Shown: positions 62,708-64,000 of the stretch, in pieces
How positions within the stretch are numbered: the stretch's first letter is position 1
How the letters are laid out: each line of letters begins with the position of its first letter
Translations under genes and position numbers: made by a program
NCBI GenBank assembly: GCA_947644195.1
Contig: CANRZB010000003.1
Location: 1 to 64,000 of the forward strand
Origin: an uncultured Clostridium sp.
Lineage (GTDB): Bacteria; Bacillota; Clostridia; Lachnospirales; Lachnospiraceae
Length of the DNA stretch: 64,000 nucleotides
Direction: 5' to 3'
The notes under the pieces: generated by a model
The model's input: the letters and a program-made list of their open reading frames with translations, nothing else
Databases searched by the model: none
What the model was told of the DNA's origin: nothing

Positions 62708-64000
62708 ATGTTTGAAACAATCCGTAATGCATTCAAGATCAAGGATTTGCGTAAGAAAATGTTATATACATTCTTTACGTTGATTGTTGTTCGTATAGGA
62801 TGCCAGCTCCCGGTGCCGGGGGTAGATGCTTCCGTTATCACAGATTTCTTTGAATCACAGTCGTCATTAGACTTTTTCAATCAGTTAACGGGTGGCTCAT
62901 TTTCACAGATGTCAATTTTTGCATTGAACATCACGCCATATATTACAGCGTCTATTATTATTCAGTTATTGACAATTGCGATTCCAAGATTAGAGGAGTT
63001 GCATAAAGATGGCGAGGATGGTCGTAAAAAACTGGCGGAGTATACCAGATATTTAACGGTTGCCTTAGCGGTATTGGAAAGTGGAGCAATGGCAATTGGT
63101 TTTGGTCAGCAGGGATATCTGACCGAAGGGGTATCTTTTACTTCCATTGCAGTATTTGTTGTTTCTCTGACAGCCGGATCTGCGTTCCTGATGTGGTTGG
63201 GTGAGCAGATTACCGAAAAGGGTGTGGGAAATGGTATTTCCATTATCCTGCTGTACAACATTGTTTCCAGAATTCCACAGGATATGATGGGATTGTATGA
63301 GAAATTCATCAAGGGTGCATCTAACACCACGAATGGATTAATCGGCGCGGTTCTGATTGTTGCAGTCATCGTTGGAATGGTGGTATTTATCATTATTCTG
63401 TCTGATGCAGAGAGAAGAATCAGCGTGCAGTATTCCAAGAAGACTCAGGGCAGGAAACTGGTGGGTGGACAATCTTCCCATATTCCGTTAAAGGTCAACA
63501 CAGCCGGAGTTATCCCGGTAATCTTTGCGGGATCTTTATTCTCTATGCCGATCGTAATTGCGGGCTTTGCAGGAATCCAGCCGGCTTCCGGTAATGGCAC
63601 GTCGATTGGGCAGAAATTATTAAAAGTATTAAACCAGAATAGCTGGTGTAATCTGAAGAGCTTTGGCGAGTTCAAATATACACTGGGTCTGGTAATTTAT
63701 ATCTTGTTAATTATCTTCTTCGCTTATTTCTATACGTCGATCACCTTTAATCCACAGGAGGTCGCTATGAATATGAAGAAGCAGGGTGGATTTATTCCGG
63801 GAATCAGACCAGGCAAGCCTACGGCAGATTATTTTACCAAGGTATTAAACAGCGTCATTATGATTGGTGCGATCGGACTTTCCTTTGTGGCATTTGTGCC
63901 GATCTTCTTTTCAGGCGCGTTTGGTGCGGATGTATCCTTTGGTGGAACATCACTCATCATTATCGTAGGTGTTGTTCTGGAGACCTTAAAACAGATCGAG
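62708..64000 (+). CDS. secY: Preprotein translocase subunit SecY (3' end beyond window)
   Basis: 431 codons are visible with no stop before the window edge; nearly the whole protein. Start ATG 62708, one base after the rplO stop. Opening MFETIRNAFKIKDLRKKMLY, then VVRIGCQLPVPGVD, the plug region with GGSFSQMSIFALNITPYITA, ASIIIQLL, GEDGRKKLAEYTRYLT, and VNTAGVIPVIFAGSLFSMP are SecY signatures. Forms the membrane protein-conducting channel with SecE and SecG. Confidence 0.97.
   Translation, partial: MFETIRNAFKIKDLRKKMLYTFFTLIVVRIGCQLPVPGVDASVITDFFESQSSLDFFNQLTGGSFSQMSIFALNITPYITASIIIQLLTIAIPRLEELHKDGEDGRKKLAEYTRYLTVALAVLESGAMAIGFGQQGYLTEGVSFTSIAVFVVSLTAGSAFLMWLGEQITEKGVGNGISIILLYNIVSRIPQDMMGLYEKFIKGASNTTNGLIGAVLIVAVIVGMVVFIIILSDAERRISVQYSKKTQGRKLVGGQSSHIPLKVNTAGVIPVIFAGSLFSMPIVIAGFAGIQPASGNGTSIGQKLLKVLNQNSWCNLKSFGEFKYTLGLVIYILLIIFFAYFYTSITFNPQEVAMNMKKQGGFIPGIRPGKPTADYFTKVLNSVIMIGAIGLSFVAFVPIFFSGAFGADVSFGGTSLIIIVGVVLETLKQIE

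Overview
The window looks like a chromosome segment from a Gram-positive, spore-forming-lineage Clostridia, most likely Lachnospiraceae. The evidence is strong GGAGG ribosome binding sites, a T-box leader on ileS, a lysine riboswitch on dapA, spoVG, a DnaD-type primosome gene, the GlgC/GlgD pair, meso-diaminopimelate dehydrogenase, a zinc-type S14 protein, and many secreted leucine-rich-repeat proteins. The organism is inferred from gene content only; no rRNA gene is present and I see no tRNA.

Layout. 1-7.1 kb: cell-surface genes (a truncated Ig-like/LRR protein, a membrane-anchored beta-propeller protein, an exported amidase plus coiled-coil protein, a BspA-type LRR protein). 7.2-13.2 kb: a LytTR/DUF3021 regulatory pair, an MNT/HEPN toxin-antitoxin pair, an iron-sulfur aldo/keto reductase, two exported unknowns, and a 590-bp near-perfect palindrome bounded by a 9-bp target duplication. 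13.2-26.3 kb: T-box-ileS-ddh, a chemotaxis receptor, a block of small regulators and enzymes (XRE, PNPOx, MarR, XRE-GyrI, GNAT), gene debris, and lysine-riboswitch-dapA. 26.3-35.1 kb: a 28-codon small gene, a leftward dnaD-dnaC-prs operon with a cluster of DnaA boxes upstream, murC, then rightward glgC-glgD and spoVG.

35.2-45.5 kb: the S10-spc ribosomal protein superoperon from rpsJ to rpmD, with unusually long, hairpin- and repeat-rich spacers. The normal continuation (rplO-secY) does not follow rpmD. It appears only at 62.3 kb, with its own sigma-70-type promoter. The intervening 16.6-16.8 kb holds accessory genes: an exported peptide with VanZ, membrane, FtsX-like and ABC-ATPase partners; a 1228-residue metallophosphoesterase-NTPase-HAT/TPR protein with seven near-identical 40-residue repeats behind a LytTR response regulator; an exported-peptide gene cleanly broken by a 161-bp Tc1/IS630-like miniature element; two tandem anchored paralogues; an ABC ATPase/permease pair; and a second Ig-like/LRR protein paralogous to the one at the left edge.

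The most interesting objects are the accessory island splitting the spc operon, its STAND-like repeat protein (a candidate diversifying immunity/conflict protein), the two miniature elements, the DnaA-box cluster, and the tandem duplication growing out of the 3' end of rplB. All calls come from reading the sequence; no database search was run.
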